A DNA stretch of 64,000 nucleotides from Enterococcus sp. 5H. GTDB lineage: Bacteria > Bacillota > Bacilli > Lactobacillales > Enterococcaceae. Made by a program: the position numbers and the translations under genes. Numbering within the stretch: position 1 is the stretch's first letter; the number at the start of each line of letters is the position of its first letter. The stretch is taken from contig NZ_AMDP01000021.1 of NCBI RefSeq assembly GCF_028128615.1, positions 165,277-229,276 on the forward strand. The letters run 5' to 3'. The notes under the pieces are model-generated. The model did no database searches. It was given only the letters and a program-made list of their open reading frames with translations, and had not been told where the DNA came from. Shown piece after piece: positions 27,848 to 36,023 of this stretch.

Positions 27848-27937
27848 AAAACCATTTCTATAACAAGCGTTCTCTGAGTTGCAATACAGTTGCAATCAAA
27901 TTGTGATCTTCTATCAGTTTTTGTTCATCAGGAAATG

Positions 27938-27954
27938 TGTTACAATTTTGTTAT
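27938..27954 (+). promoter_or_regulatory. Candidate WalR box upstream of the sagA-like gene
   Basis: TGTTAC-AATTT-TGTTAT is an exact fit to the WalR consensus TGTWAH-N5-TGTWAH, about 55 bases before the GTG start. WalRK controls cell-wall hydrolases in low-GC Gram-positives. Just downstream, TATCAC...GTGATA (27952-27973) forms a short dyad. Confidence 0.6.
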
Positions 27955-28008
27955 CACAAATACATAAGTGATAAAAATGAACTAACTAAAAACTAGGAGG
28001 AAAACGGA

Positions 28009-29421
28009 GTGAGAAAAAAATTATTTTCGTCTGTGCTACTATGCTCATTAACACTGGCTACTATTACCGCCCCGGTTACTACCTTAGCCGATAGTTTTGA
28101 TCAAAAACTAGCAGAAAAAAATCAAGAAATTTTAGACTTACAAAACAAACAAGCCAGTACGCAAGAACAATTAGCTGCATTAGAAGGTGAAGTTGGACTT
28201 ATCAATGAAAAGGCCCAAACTTTACTAGCGGAACAAGCAGAAATAAGCAAACAAACAGCTGAATTACAGCAAGAAATCAAAAATTTAGAAGTGCGTATTG
28301 AAAAACGTGAGGAAGCAATCCGCAACCAAGCAAGAGACGTTCAAGTGAACGGACAAGACGCAAGTGTTCTATCAGCCATTTTAAATGCTAATTCTTTTTC
28401 TGATGCAATTAGTCGTGTCCAAGCTGTCACAACAATGGTAAATGCCAATAATGATTTAGTTATCCAACAGAAAAAAGATAAAGAAAATGTAGAAGCTAAG
28501 AAGTCAGAAAATGACCAAAAATTTGCTCAGTTAAATGAAAACCAAGCCGTTTTAGAACAACAAAAAGGCGAGTTGGAAAAAAGCCAAGCAGACTTAGCGG
28601 TAGTAAAAGCTGATATGGCTTTACAACAAGCAACAAAAGAAAGTGAAAAAGAAGAAATCAGCCAGCAAAAAGCAAGCGCTGAAGCAGAACAAGCCCGTAT
28701 TCTTGAAGAAAACCGCCTGATTGAACAAGCGGCTAAAGAACGCGAAGCAGAACAAGCTGCGGCACAAGAAACGCCAGCTTCTACGACTGAAAGTGAAACA
28801 GAATCAACCAATACGGCTGAAGCTGAAAACGATCAGCAAGTTTCTGAAGATACTGTAGAACAAGAAACAGCTAATACGGAAGAAGAAGTTGTTACTTCAC
28901 CAGAAAGTACAGACAATACTGAAGTAGCCGTTACAAATCCTTCAGTAACACCGCCTGTAAGTGAAGGAACTGGAAATTCTACTACAGATTCCAGCCAAAC
29001 AACACCGTCACAGCCTACAGCTCCAGTAGAAACTGAAAAACCTGCAACACCAGCGCCGCCAGCTTCAAGTAATGGTTCGGCAATTGTTGCAGAAGCGTAT
29101 AAACATATTGGAAAATCTTATGTTTGGGGAGCAAAAGGCCCGGATTCATTTGATTGTTCTGGTTTTACTCGTTACGTTTATCTACAAGTGACTGGCCGTG
29201 ATATTGGCGGTTGGACGGTTCCTCAAGAAAGCGCAGGAACACAAATTTCAGTATCACAAGCACAGCCTGGAGATCTTTTATTCTGGGGTTCTCGTGGTGG
29301 AACATACCATGTAGCAATTGCAACAGGTAATGGTGGATATGTCCATGCTGCTAACCCTGCTCAAGGTGTTTTAACAGGTTCAGTTTCAAGTTGGGCACCT
29401 GATTTTGCAGTACGTATGTAA
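28009..29421 (+). CDS. sagA: SagA-like secreted NlpC/P60 peptidoglycan hydrolase
   Basis: A 470-aa secreted protein with a GTG start after AGGAGG. It has a signal peptide (to about TLADS), an N-terminal PcsB-like coiled-coil (about 28-240), and a Ser/Thr/Glu/Pro-rich linker (about 250-350). The C-terminal NlpC/P60 domain (about 360-470) shows the catalytic Cys in DSFDCSGFTRYVY and His in GGTYHVAIATG. The layout matches Enterococcus faecium SagA, a DL-endopeptidase that cuts crosslinked muropeptides and aids daughter-cell separation. A WalR-type box precedes it and a terminator follows. It shares its N-terminal half with the protein at 29980. Confidence 0.88.
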   Translation: MRKKLFSSVLLCSLTLATITAPVTTLADSFDQKLAEKNQEILDLQNKQASTQEQLAALEGEVGLINEKAQTLLAEQAEISKQTAELQQEIKNLEVRIEKREEAIRNQARDVQVNGQDASVLSAILNANSFSDAISRVQAVTTMVNANNDLVIQQKKDKENVEAKKSENDQKFAQLNENQAVLEQQKGELEKSQADLAVVKADMALQQATKESEKEEISQQKASAEAEQARILEENRLIEQAAKEREAEQAAAQETPASTTESETESTNTAEAENDQQVSEDTVEQETANTEEEVVTSPESTDNTEVAVTNPSVTPPVSEGTGNSTTDSSQTTPSQPTAPVETEKPATPAPPASSNGSAIVAEAYKHIGKSYVWGAKGPDSFDCSGFTRYVYLQVTGRDIGGWTVPQESAGTQISVSQAQPGDLLFWGSRGGTYHVAIATGNGGYVHAANPAQGVLTGSVSSWAPDFAVRM

Positions 29422-29478
29422 TAAAGTAGATAATTTTTATCGATAGAAATGACGTTTCAATAATAATTTTCTAAAAAG

Positions 29479-29526
29479 AGCTTATCAGTGAGTGAAAGAT
29501 TTCATCATTGATAGGCTTTTTTTTTT
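29479..29526 (+). terminator. Rho-independent terminator of the sagA-like gene
   Basis: AGCTTATCA at 29479-29487 pairs with TGATAGGCT at 29509-29517, allowing one G-T pair, and runs into ten T residues. Confidence 0.8.
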
Positions 29527-29584
29527 GCTTTAAGAAGACTTTAGAAATAATACCAATCCTTTGTAATAAAATTGTAAAAACAAA

Positions 29585-29622
29585 AAAACAGAAACCATGA
29601 GAACCTCAATGATTTCTGTTTT
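29585..29622. terminator. Bidirectional hairpin at the 3' end of the Fst-like gene
   Basis: AAAACAGAAA (29585-29594) pairs with TTTCTGTTTT (29613-29622), with an inner TGAG/CTCA stem. A-runs and T-runs on both sides allow termination in both directions. In Fst-type loci the toxin mRNA and antisense RNA converge on such a shared terminator. Confidence 0.7.
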
Positions 29623-29725
29623 TTTCTTGAAATTTAACGGTTATTTTTTGAATGGTTAACCCTATTGCCATTATCATACCAACGATTGTCGGTGCAACAA
29701 TGAAACTAAAAAATTCGTAGACCAT
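29606..29725 (-). CDS. Small Fst-like hydrophobic peptide (type I toxin)
   Basis: A 39-residue peptide on the minus strand starting MVYEFFSFIVAPTIVG, continuing as a hydrophobic helix (MIMAIGLTIQ) and ending in a charged tail (KFQEKNRNH). The pattern F-S-x-I-x-A-P-x-x-V-G followed by a membrane helix and polar tail is that of Fst/holin-like type I toxins (pAD1 Fst class). GAAGGGAG lies 5-6 bases before ATG 29725. A hairpin terminator overlaps the 3' end, and an extended -10 lies upstream. The antisense RNA partner was not located with certainty. The gene is too short for routine calling. Confidence 0.72.
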   Translation of the reverse strand: MVYEFFSFIVAPTIVGMIMAIGLTIQKITVKFQEKNRNH

Positions 29726-29758
29726 AATGTCTCCCTTCTGGTCAATGAACCAAAAATG

Positions 29759-29767
29759 AGTATAGCA
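29759..29767 (-). promoter_or_regulatory. Extended -10 promoter element for the Fst-like gene
   Basis: Read on the minus strand this is TGCTATACT, an extended -10, about 35 bases before the toxin ATG. No good -35 is seen at normal spacing, which extended -10 promoters can tolerate. Confidence 0.5.
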
Positions 29768-29895
29768 TAAAAATAAAAGTCAGTATAGAGCTCTATTTTC
29801 AGATTGTCTTTGTTTGCTAAAATAGTTTAAAAGCCTTAGAATAATAGAGACCGAAAAAATCATGTGACTACTTGGATTGCTATTTTTAATTTAAG

Positions 29896-29912
29896 TGTAA
29901 TATTTTTGTCTT
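29896..29912 (+). promoter_or_regulatory. Degenerate WalR-like box upstream of the CAP-domain gene
   Basis: TGTAAT-ATTTT-TGTCTT fits the first half of the WalR consensus exactly; the second half has one mismatch. It lies about 68 bases before the GTG start of the sagA-related gene at 29980. Confidence 0.35.
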
Positions 29913-29979
29913 ATGATATTAAAACAACTATGGTAAAGTAAGTAAATAATGAGATTGGGTATAACAGGAGGATATAAGT

Positions 29980-31227
29980 GTGAAGAAAAAAAATCTATTT
30001 ATGACATTTTTATACATAAGCAGTGTAGCTTTAACAGCTGTGCCGCTGACATCAATGGCTGAATCAAATTCTCAAGCTATTGATAATAAAGATAAGGAAA
30101 TTTCAGCTTTAAAATCACAACAATCAGAAGTGTCACAACAAATTTCTTCTTTAGAAGATGAAATAACAACAATTTATGACAAAGGAATCGATTTAAACCA
30201 ACAAAAAACAAAATTAACGCAGTCTTCTGAAAAATTAGAAAAAGAAATTACAGATTTAAATGCCCGTATTGAAAAACGTACCGAAGCAATTCAAAATCAA
30301 GGAAGAAATGTTCAAGTTAATGGTCAAGGTTCAAAAATGCTGGACATTGTTTTAAATTCGGAGTCAATTAGCGATGCAGTAGGTCGTATTCAAGCAATTT
30401 CGAATATTTTAACAGCCAATAATGATTTAATAAAACAACAACAAGAAGATAAATCAGCGGTAGAAACCAAGAAATCTGATATCCAAGAAAACCTTAAATC
30501 TGTAGAGAAAGCTAACGAGCAACTTTCAAAAGAGAAAGAAAATTTAATCGCAAAACAAGCAGATTTAAATGTATTAAAAGGTGACATCGATTCTCAAACT
30601 TCAAGTGCTGAAAACTCTAAGAACACTTTATTAAAAGAACAACAAGATGCCCTTAAAGCACAAAAAGAAAGTGCAGCGAAAGCTGAAAAAGAGAAAAAAC
30701 AGGCTGCAGCAACAGAAGCTACAACAACTGCTAAAGCAGAACAAGCGTCTTCTGAATCAGAAACTACAGCAGCAACAGATAGCCAAACAACAGCATCAAA
30801 TAATACAAATGAAAGTACTAGCAATAATAATAGTTCAAATCAAGGAAATACGACGGCACCTGTAACGCCACCAACAGTTACAACACCACCGTCTAACTCT
30901 TCTGATGCTACATTCCAAGCTTTGAATGCTTTGCGAGTAGCACACGGCTTGCATCCAGTAAGTTGGAGTGATGGCTTAGCTGCGTCTGCTGCTGGAAGAG
31001 CTGCAAGTATGCAAGATTATCAAGTACCAGCTGACCATTGGAATAGAGGCGATGAAGTGATTGCCTTTATGTTTGCTCCAGGAAATTCAGTAATTATGGC
31101 TTGGTACAATGAAACAAATATGACTTCTCCATCAGGTATGGGACATAGAAATTGGGAATTAAATCCCAATATGACTAGCGTTGGTTTTGGTTATGCTGGA
31201 GATGTTATTGTTGGACATTCTGCATAG
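29980..31227 (+). CDS. SagA-like secreted protein with a CAP (SCP/PR1) domain
   Basis: A 415-aa secreted protein with a GTG start after AGGAGG. It has a signal peptide (PLTSMAES), then a PcsB-like coiled-coil that is strongly similar to that of the protein at 28009 (for example RNVQVNGQ and SEISDAV-like blocks). A low-complexity Thr/Ser/Asn linker follows (about 245-310). The C-terminal CAP domain (about 312-415) has FQALNALRVAHGLHPVSWSD, DHWNRGDEV and SGMGHRNWELNP. The shared N-terminus with a swapped C-terminus points to duplication and domain replacement. The CAP domain activity is unknown; a cell-wall role is inferred. A weak terminator lies near 31264-31312. Confidence 0.85.
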   Translation: MKKKNLFMTFLYISSVALTAVPLTSMAESNSQAIDNKDKEISALKSQQSEVSQQISSLEDEITTIYDKGIDLNQQKTKLTQSSEKLEKEITDLNARIEKRTEAIQNQGRNVQVNGQGSKMLDIVLNSESISDAVGRIQAISNILTANNDLIKQQQEDKSAVETKKSDIQENLKSVEKANEQLSKEKENLIAKQADLNVLKGDIDSQTSSAENSKNTLLKEQQDALKAQKESAAKAEKEKKQAAATEATTTAKAEQASSESETTAATDSQTTASNNTNESTSNNNSSNQGNTTAPVTPPTVTTPPSNSSDATFQALNALRVAHGLHPVSWSDGLAASAAGRAASMQDYQVPADHWNRGDEVIAFMFAPGNSVIMAWYNETNMTSPSGMGHRNWELNPNMTSVGFGYAGDVIVGHSA

Positions 31228-31448
31228 TCTTGTTTAATCAAATAAATATCAATTATCTATAAAAGAAAGTGTGATCCTGACTGTTTATTTAAAGTAAGGG
31301 TTGCGCTTTTTTGTTGTTCATAAAAATTTTAAGCTAACCAGTTGGCAATCTTACATAATTGGAAGTTACCAATATTTTTATTGAAAGCTATAATATAAAG
31401 ATGGGGGCTTAAAAAATAGCTGACAAGGATAAAAAGGGGAGTGTTACT

Positions 31449-31781
31449 ATGCTTAAAAAGGAGTCACAAAAGCGTTTGTTGTTTGTTTTACTTTTAATAT
31501 TGCTACCAATAATTATCGGATTTATTTTTGGTTTATTTGTAAAAATTCCTACTCTTTACATAATAAGTGCGTTTTATGCACTCATGCTTATATTTATGAT
31601 TCCTTCTGATGTTTTTTCCAGAAGTAGTTTAGACTATACGATCAAAACAGTCAATCCAACGTATAAACATGAATTACCAAAGATTAGTGGATTTGAAAAT
31701 AAGAATCAATTGATTGATTTTCTGATCGTGGCGGTGATGTTTGCTATTTGCTTGTTGATAGTTTTCTTGACGACTTCTTGA
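31449..31781 (+). CDS. Small three-TM membrane protein, unknown
   Basis: A 110-aa protein with a basic N-terminus, two close hydrophobic segments (LLFVLLLILLPIIIGFIFGL and IISAFYALMLIFMIPS), a soluble loop (about 60-85), and a final membrane helix (LIVAVMFAICLLIVFL). AAAAGGGGAG lies before the ATG. I do not recognise the family. It stands alone between the CAP gene and the TPR gene. Confidence 0.6.
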   Translation: MLKKESQKRLLFVLLLILLPIIIGFIFGLFVKIPTLYIISAFYALMLIFMIPSDVFSRSSLDYTIKTVNPTYKHELPKISGFENKNQLIDFLIVAVMFAICLLIVFLTTS

Positions 31782-31842
31782 TATAATAGCTGAAATATAT
31801 TGGTTCTACAGTTCTTGAATTCATAGAAAGGGCAGCAGGGAA

Positions 31843-32325
31843 ATGGAAAAGAAAATAGAGACAGCTTTATCACTTAGAAAAAATGGTGAGTTTATAAAAT
31901 CAAATCAGCTATTACTTGAATTAGTACAAGAAAATAAAGATAGTCCTTATTTGAATTATCAAGTTGCTTGGAGCTTTGATATCATGGAAAAGGAGAACGA
32001 AGCAGTTTTTTATTATGAAGCGGCTATAAAAAATGGATTGAGCGGGACAGATTTAGAAGGAGCTTATCTTGGGTTAGGTAGTACTTATAGGACACTAGGT
32101 CAATATGTATTAGCAGAAAAAACATTAACTAAGGGAATGGAAGAGTTCCCAGAAAATAATGCTCTTAAGGTTTTTTATTCAATGGTATTATATAATTTAG
32201 AACGTTATTCTGAAGGAATGGCTATTTTATTGTCCTTACTTTCATCAACTTCTGGAGATAAAGACATTGTTGAATATAAAAAAGCAATTATGTTTTATGC
32301 AGATAAGTTGGATAAAATTTGGTAA
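31843..32325 (+). CDS. Tetratricopeptide-repeat protein
   Basis: A 160-aa soluble helical protein with TPR-like units: NYQVAWSFDIMEKENEAVFY, GAYLGLGSTYRTLGQYVLAE and a third repeat around VFYSMVLYNLERYSEGMAIL. No catalytic domain is present. It is similar to small TPR proteins common in Firmicutes, whose partners vary. AAAGGGCAGCAGGG precedes the ATG. The function is unknown. Confidence 0.75.
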   Translation: MEKKIETALSLRKNGEFIKSNQLLLELVQENKDSPYLNYQVAWSFDIMEKENEAVFYYEAAIKNGLSGTDLEGAYLGLGSTYRTLGQYVLAEKTLTKGMEEFPENNALKVFYSMVLYNLERYSEGMAILLSLLSSTSGDKDIVEYKKAIMFYADKLDKIW

Positions 32326-32424
32326 GTATAATATTTAAAAATTAAGCGTACGTATTATGTATTCTTAATTTAAAGGAGGGTCAGTCAGAAAAGGCTGTTT
32401 CTGATCCCGTCGTAAAATGTGAGG

Positions 32425-32523
32425 TTGTGACAAAAGTCGTTTAGACTTGAGCAATTGGACTAAAACCCGCACAATGCGTTTTTATGCATTGTGCGGGTTT
32501 TAGGAAATTGTCGAAGCTACGTC
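32425..32523 (+). repeat. 99-bp dispersed palindromic repeat, copy A
   Basis: The unit starts TTGTGACAAAAGT and ends AAGCTACGTC. Its core is a hairpin, ACCCGCACAATGC...GCATTGTGCGGGT, flanked by CTAAA and TTTAG. A second 99-base copy lies in inverted orientation at 61543-61641 with most positions identical; the differences in the stem are compensated on both arms. It sits between the TPR gene and the convergent GHL10 gene and could act as a bidirectional terminator. Confidence 0.8.
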
Positions 32524-32606
32524 ATATACATTATAAAACTGAATGAACAGCGGAAGTAAAAACAATTCTGCCAAAAGTAAGCTTTTAGCAAATCCTCAAT
32601 TTATTT

Positions 32607-34859
32607 TCAACGTTTACGTAAAATTAAATATCTTCCAGAAAGTAAAAGCAACAAAACGCCAATAAACAAAATAGAATAAGTCGTCACTTCACCCATAGAG
32701 GGTAAATTCTTTTTGCCAGTGGTTTTTTCGGTTAACTGACTAGAATTCGTTGTATCACTTGGTTTAGATACATTTTCACTTGACGAGCTTGAAGATGTTT
32801 CCGATTCACTTTGGCTAGTACTAGTTGTTGTAATTGATTCGTAGGTATAAACAACTGTTTGAGCTACATCAGAAAAGGAACCAGTTGCATTTATTGGAGC
32901 TGCTATTAGTTTATAGCCTTCAAATTCTTTCGCTTCAGATGTATATTCTTCACCAATGTTGCCTTCCAAAATTAAATCTTCTGTTAATTTTATTTGGTCT
33001 TGTGTTTGGTAAATAACGGTTACTGTTTCACCTTTTGTTTCTTCAACTGCTTCGTCGATTTTAGCTGCACCTGATTCTATGCCTGCTGCATCAACTGCGG
33101 TTATGAAATAATTTGTTGTTGCTCTAGTTTGCTGCTCTTCAGAATCAACATAAGAAAAAGAGGTTTCATTTTGATCTTTCCATATTCGTTTAACTATATT
33201 TTCAGGTTTTGCTAGGACTTCTTCTTCGGTTCCAGAGCCTTTATAAACGACAAAGTAACGAGTACTGTTTACTTTAGTATCATTCCAAGATAGTGTCGTT
33301 TTAGAATTTGCTGTTTCTTGAGCAAATCCTGTTGGTTCAGCAATAGGTTGATGAGAAAGCCAAGGTTTTTCAGGTACTAAAGCATAAGTATTAAAGTACT
33401 CAGACTTGAGTAGATTGATGGAGTCATTTTTTGCTTGATGGCGTTCTTTTAAGGTTGGATCTAAGCTATCAATATTGGAAGGCATAATGTCGTTATAACT
33501 AAATAAGGTACTGCCTTTGATTGCTGGATAATTTTGATTAAATTTAATTTGGTTTGGAATTTCTTCAGGGTTTAGCCAAGATGCATCCCAGCCGCCGTTA
33601 CTAACATGTTTATAATTGGCATGACCGATATAAACTTGTGTATTCGTTACTTCTGCAACATCATTCCACCAACGAGTTAGCTCACCATAAGGGGCAGCAG
33701 CTTGATCGAAACTCCAGTAAATTTGTGGTGTCACATAATCAATTAAGCCTTCTTTAATCCATTTATACGTATCAGCAAAAATACTATTAGAATACGATTT
33801 TGAAGAGCCTGTTGGTGTATTAGAACCTCGTGGATCGAGTGCTTTGTGTTCCCAAATACCAAAAGGACTAATACCAAACTGAACCGCTTTTTTATTCTCT
33901 TGATTATGTTGATCCAGCATTGCTTTAACACCACTTACTAAATCAGTGATATTATCACGCCGCCATTCTTCAATATCAGTGTAGCCTGCGCCATATTTTT
34001 TAAATGTTTCCTGATCTTCATTATTCATACCAAAATAGTTGGTTTCAGAAAGACGGTACGGATAAAAATAGTCATCAAAATGAATTGCGTCTATATCGTA
34101 ATTTTCAACAACTTCTTTCATTGAATCAATCACTTGAGCTTGGACTTCAGGAATACCGGGATTTAAAAAGAATTTTTCATCAAACATTAGAACGTGGTCT
34201 GGATGCTGAACAGCGTAATTATCTGCTGCCAAAATGCCTGCTTTTGCTAGAACTTCAATTTGTTCAGGAATTGTTAAAGCTAAAAGATCTTCTTTTGATA
34301 GTCCTGTTTTATCCAAAATTGTTTGGGTTGAAAGTTTCGTATTGGTTACGCGATATGGATTAAACCAAGCATGATATTCCATTCCAGCTTCATGGGTAAC
34401 ATCAACCATCCAAGCTAATGGATCATAACCAGGATCTTTTCCTTGAGAACCACTTAAAAATTCTGACCACGGATTTAATTCAGATGGGTACCAAGCATCT
34501 AGCAATGGACGAACTTGGAAAATCATGGCATTCATATTCCATTCTTCGAATGTAGCTAAACGCTCCAAATAACTGGCTTTAAAGGCTGCTTCATCTGTAG
34601 GTTTTGGAAAATTTAAATTGGCGATCGTTGCAACCCAAGCACTTTGAAATTGATTTTTAGGATGAATATACTCGGTTGGAATTGTTACGGTCTCAGTAGA
34701 TCCGTTGTAAAATGGAACAGTCGAACTTAAATCATATCCTAAAGAATTATCTTCTTTTCGGATAAACTTGTGCAAAGGCTCAGATGCCCCCTGTACCTGA
34801 GTTGGTAGTAAAAGTAGCATTGTACACGCCAATAATAAAACTGATAGTGTTTTTTTCAA
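32607..34859 (-). CDS. LPXTG-anchored GHL10-type glycoside hydrolase
   Basis: A protein of about 750 aa on the minus strand. The preferred start is TTG 34859 (12 bases after AAGGAG), giving the signal peptide KKTLSVLLLACTMLLLLPTQ; a TTG at 34901 is upstream. Residues about 60-430 match the GHL10/DUF187 (YngK-like) family: FQSAWVATIANLNFP, AWYPSELNPWS, YHAWFNPYRV, DAIHFDDYFYP and YVTPQIYWSFD. A fibronectin-like segment follows, then a MucBP-like domain (YQTQDQIKLTEDLILEGNIG), a Ser-rich linker, and the sorting signal LPSMG plus membrane helix. It diverges from the MurNAc salvage operon, so peptidoglycan-derived glycans are a plausible substrate. This is inferred. Confidence 0.8.
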   Translation of the reverse strand: MKKTLSVLLLACTMLLLLPTQVQGASEPLHKFIRKEDNSLGYDLSSTVPFYNGSTETVTIPTEYIHPKNQFQSAWVATIANLNFPKPTDEAAFKASYLERLATFEEWNMNAMIFQVRPLLDAWYPSELNPWSEFLSGSQGKDPGYDPLAWMVDVTHEAGMEYHAWFNPYRVTNTKLSTQTILDKTGLSKEDLLALTIPEQIEVLAKAGILAADNYAVQHPDHVLMFDEKFFLNPGIPEVQAQVIDSMKEVVENYDIDAIHFDDYFYPYRLSETNYFGMNNEDQETFKKYGAGYTDIEEWRRDNITDLVSGVKAMLDQHNQENKKAVQFGISPFGIWEHKALDPRGSNTPTGSSKSYSNSIFADTYKWIKEGLIDYVTPQIYWSFDQAAAPYGELTRWWNDVAEVTNTQVYIGHANYKHVSNGGWDASWLNPEEIPNQIKFNQNYPAIKGSTLFSYNDIMPSNIDSLDPTLKERHQAKNDSINLLKSEYFNTYALVPEKPWLSHQPIAEPTGFAQETANSKTTLSWNDTKVNSTRYFVVYKGSGTEEEVLAKPENIVKRIWKDQNETSFSYVDSEEQQTRATTNYFITAVDAAGIESGAAKIDEAVEETKGETVTVIYQTQDQIKLTEDLILEGNIGEEYTSEAKEFEGYKLIAAPINATGSFSDVAQTVVYTYESITTTSTSQSESETSSSSSSENVSKPSDTTNSSQLTEKTTGKKNLPSMGEVTTYSILFIGVLLLLLSGRYLILRKR

Positions 34860-34886
34860 TTGTTTTTTACACTCCTTCGATTTTTT

Positions 34887-34900
34887 TGGTAACGCTAACA
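34887..34900 (-). promoter_or_regulatory. Weak cre-like (CcpA) site near the GHL10 gene
   Basis: Read on the minus strand, TGTTAGCGTTACCA has two mismatches to TGWAANCGNTNWCA. It overlaps the alternative upstream TTG of the glycosidase gene. The call is tentative. Confidence 0.25.
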
Positions 34901-35013
34901 AAATATTTCACGATTAATATATCATTTATAAAATAAAATTTCAACATAATGCGAGTTTTATATGTAATTTTATTTCTTTTAAGGAATTTTATTTCTTTTT
35001 TTGTAAAAAACTA

Positions 35014-35042
35014 TTGAAATTTATGTTCTAATTAGTTATATT
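35014..35042 (+). promoter_or_regulatory. Sigma-A promoter of the murQ operon
   Basis: TTGAAA at 35014-35019 and TATATT at 35037-35042 are separated by 17 bases, 38 bases before the murQ start. AAGGAGG then precedes the ATG. Confidence 0.65.
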
Positions 35043-35079
35043 CTATGTGAACCAATTCAAATAATAAAGGAGGGAACAA

Positions 35080-35982
35080 ATGCTTGACTCTTTAGCAACA
35101 GAAAAAAGAAACAACGCGACTTTAGCTTTAGACAGTTTTTCAGTTGAAGAAATTGTTACTGCAATGTGTGAAGAAGATAAAAAAGTAGCAGATGCAGTTC
35201 AAAACGAATATACTTCGATTGTAGCGTTGATTGAAGCAGTCGTTACTTGTATGGATAATGGTGGAAGCCTTTTCTATATCGGAGCAGGTACAAGTGGACG
35301 TTTAGGTGTGCTTGATGCTGCAGAATGTATTCCAACATTTAATACAGCACCAGAAACAGTTCAAGGCTTAATAGCTGGAGGAATGAAAGCGATGACAGTC
35401 GCCGTTGAAGGGGCAGAGGATTCTTTAGTACTCGCCAAAGAAGAGTTGAAAGCGCATCAATTAAAAAAAGAAGATTTTGTTTTAGGGATTGCTGCAAGTG
35501 GGCGCACACCATATGTTATTGGCGGATTAAAGTATGCTCGTGAAATCGGAGCTGCAACCGGGTCACTTTCTTGCAACAAACATGCCATTATTTCAAATTA
35601 TGCTGATTATGCAATTGAAGTTGAAGTAGGGCCCGAAGTACTAACAGGTTCCACACGTCTTAAAGCTGGTACCGCTCAAAAGTTAGTGCTAAACATGATT
35701 TCTACAGCAAGTATGATTCGCCAAGGAAAAGCTTATCAAAATTTGATGGTTGATGTTCAACCAACGAATGAAAAGTTAGTGGAGCGTGCAAAACGAATTA
35801 TTGTTGATGCAACAGATTGTTCGATGGAAGAGGCTGCGTTTTATTTAGAAGATTCTAATCAGAATCCTAAATTAGCAATCGTTCGAATTCTTTCGGGGGA
35901 AAGTAAAGAAGTAGCAGAATCTTTACTGGAAAAACACAAAGGATTTGTCCGAAACGCAATTGAAGACACTAAAAATGAATGA
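35080..35982 (+). CDS. murQ: N-acetylmuramic acid 6-phosphate etherase
   Basis: A 300-aa cytosolic enzyme that cleaves the lactyl ether of MurNAc-6-phosphate, giving GlcNAc-6-phosphate and lactate. The SIS domain has the family signature FYIGAGTSGRLGVLDAAECI (about 65-84), then IAASGRTPYVIGGL, and RLKAGTAQKLVLNM near 190. The length equals the usual MurQ size. It is the first gene of the salvage operon, with a strong AAGGAGG site. The PTS permease follows after 41 bases. Confidence 0.95.
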   Translation: MLDSLATEKRNNATLALDSFSVEEIVTAMCEEDKKVADAVQNEYTSIVALIEAVVTCMDNGGSLFYIGAGTSGRLGVLDAAECIPTFNTAPETVQGLIAGGMKAMTVAVEGAEDSLVLAKEELKAHQLKKEDFVLGIAASGRTPYVIGGLKYAREIGAATGSLSCNKHAIISNYADYAIEVEVGPEVLTGSTRLKAGTAQKLVLNMISTASMIRQGKAYQNLMVDVQPTNEKLVERAKRIIVDATDCSMEEAAFYLEDSNQNPKLAIVRILSGESKEVAESLLEKHKGFVRNAIEDTKNE

Positions 35983-36023
35983 GTTGAAAAATGTAAGTTA
36001 AACTTAGGGAGATGAAAATAGTA

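Noticed and set aside
28527..28811. Cys/Ser-rich minus-strand frame within the sagA-like gene
   Set aside because: It mirrors the Ala/Glu-rich coiled-coil coding sequence; no start signal is present.
29422..29600. Riboswitch or other structured leader in the gap after the sagA-like gene
   Set aside because: The only convincing structures are simple terminator hairpins.
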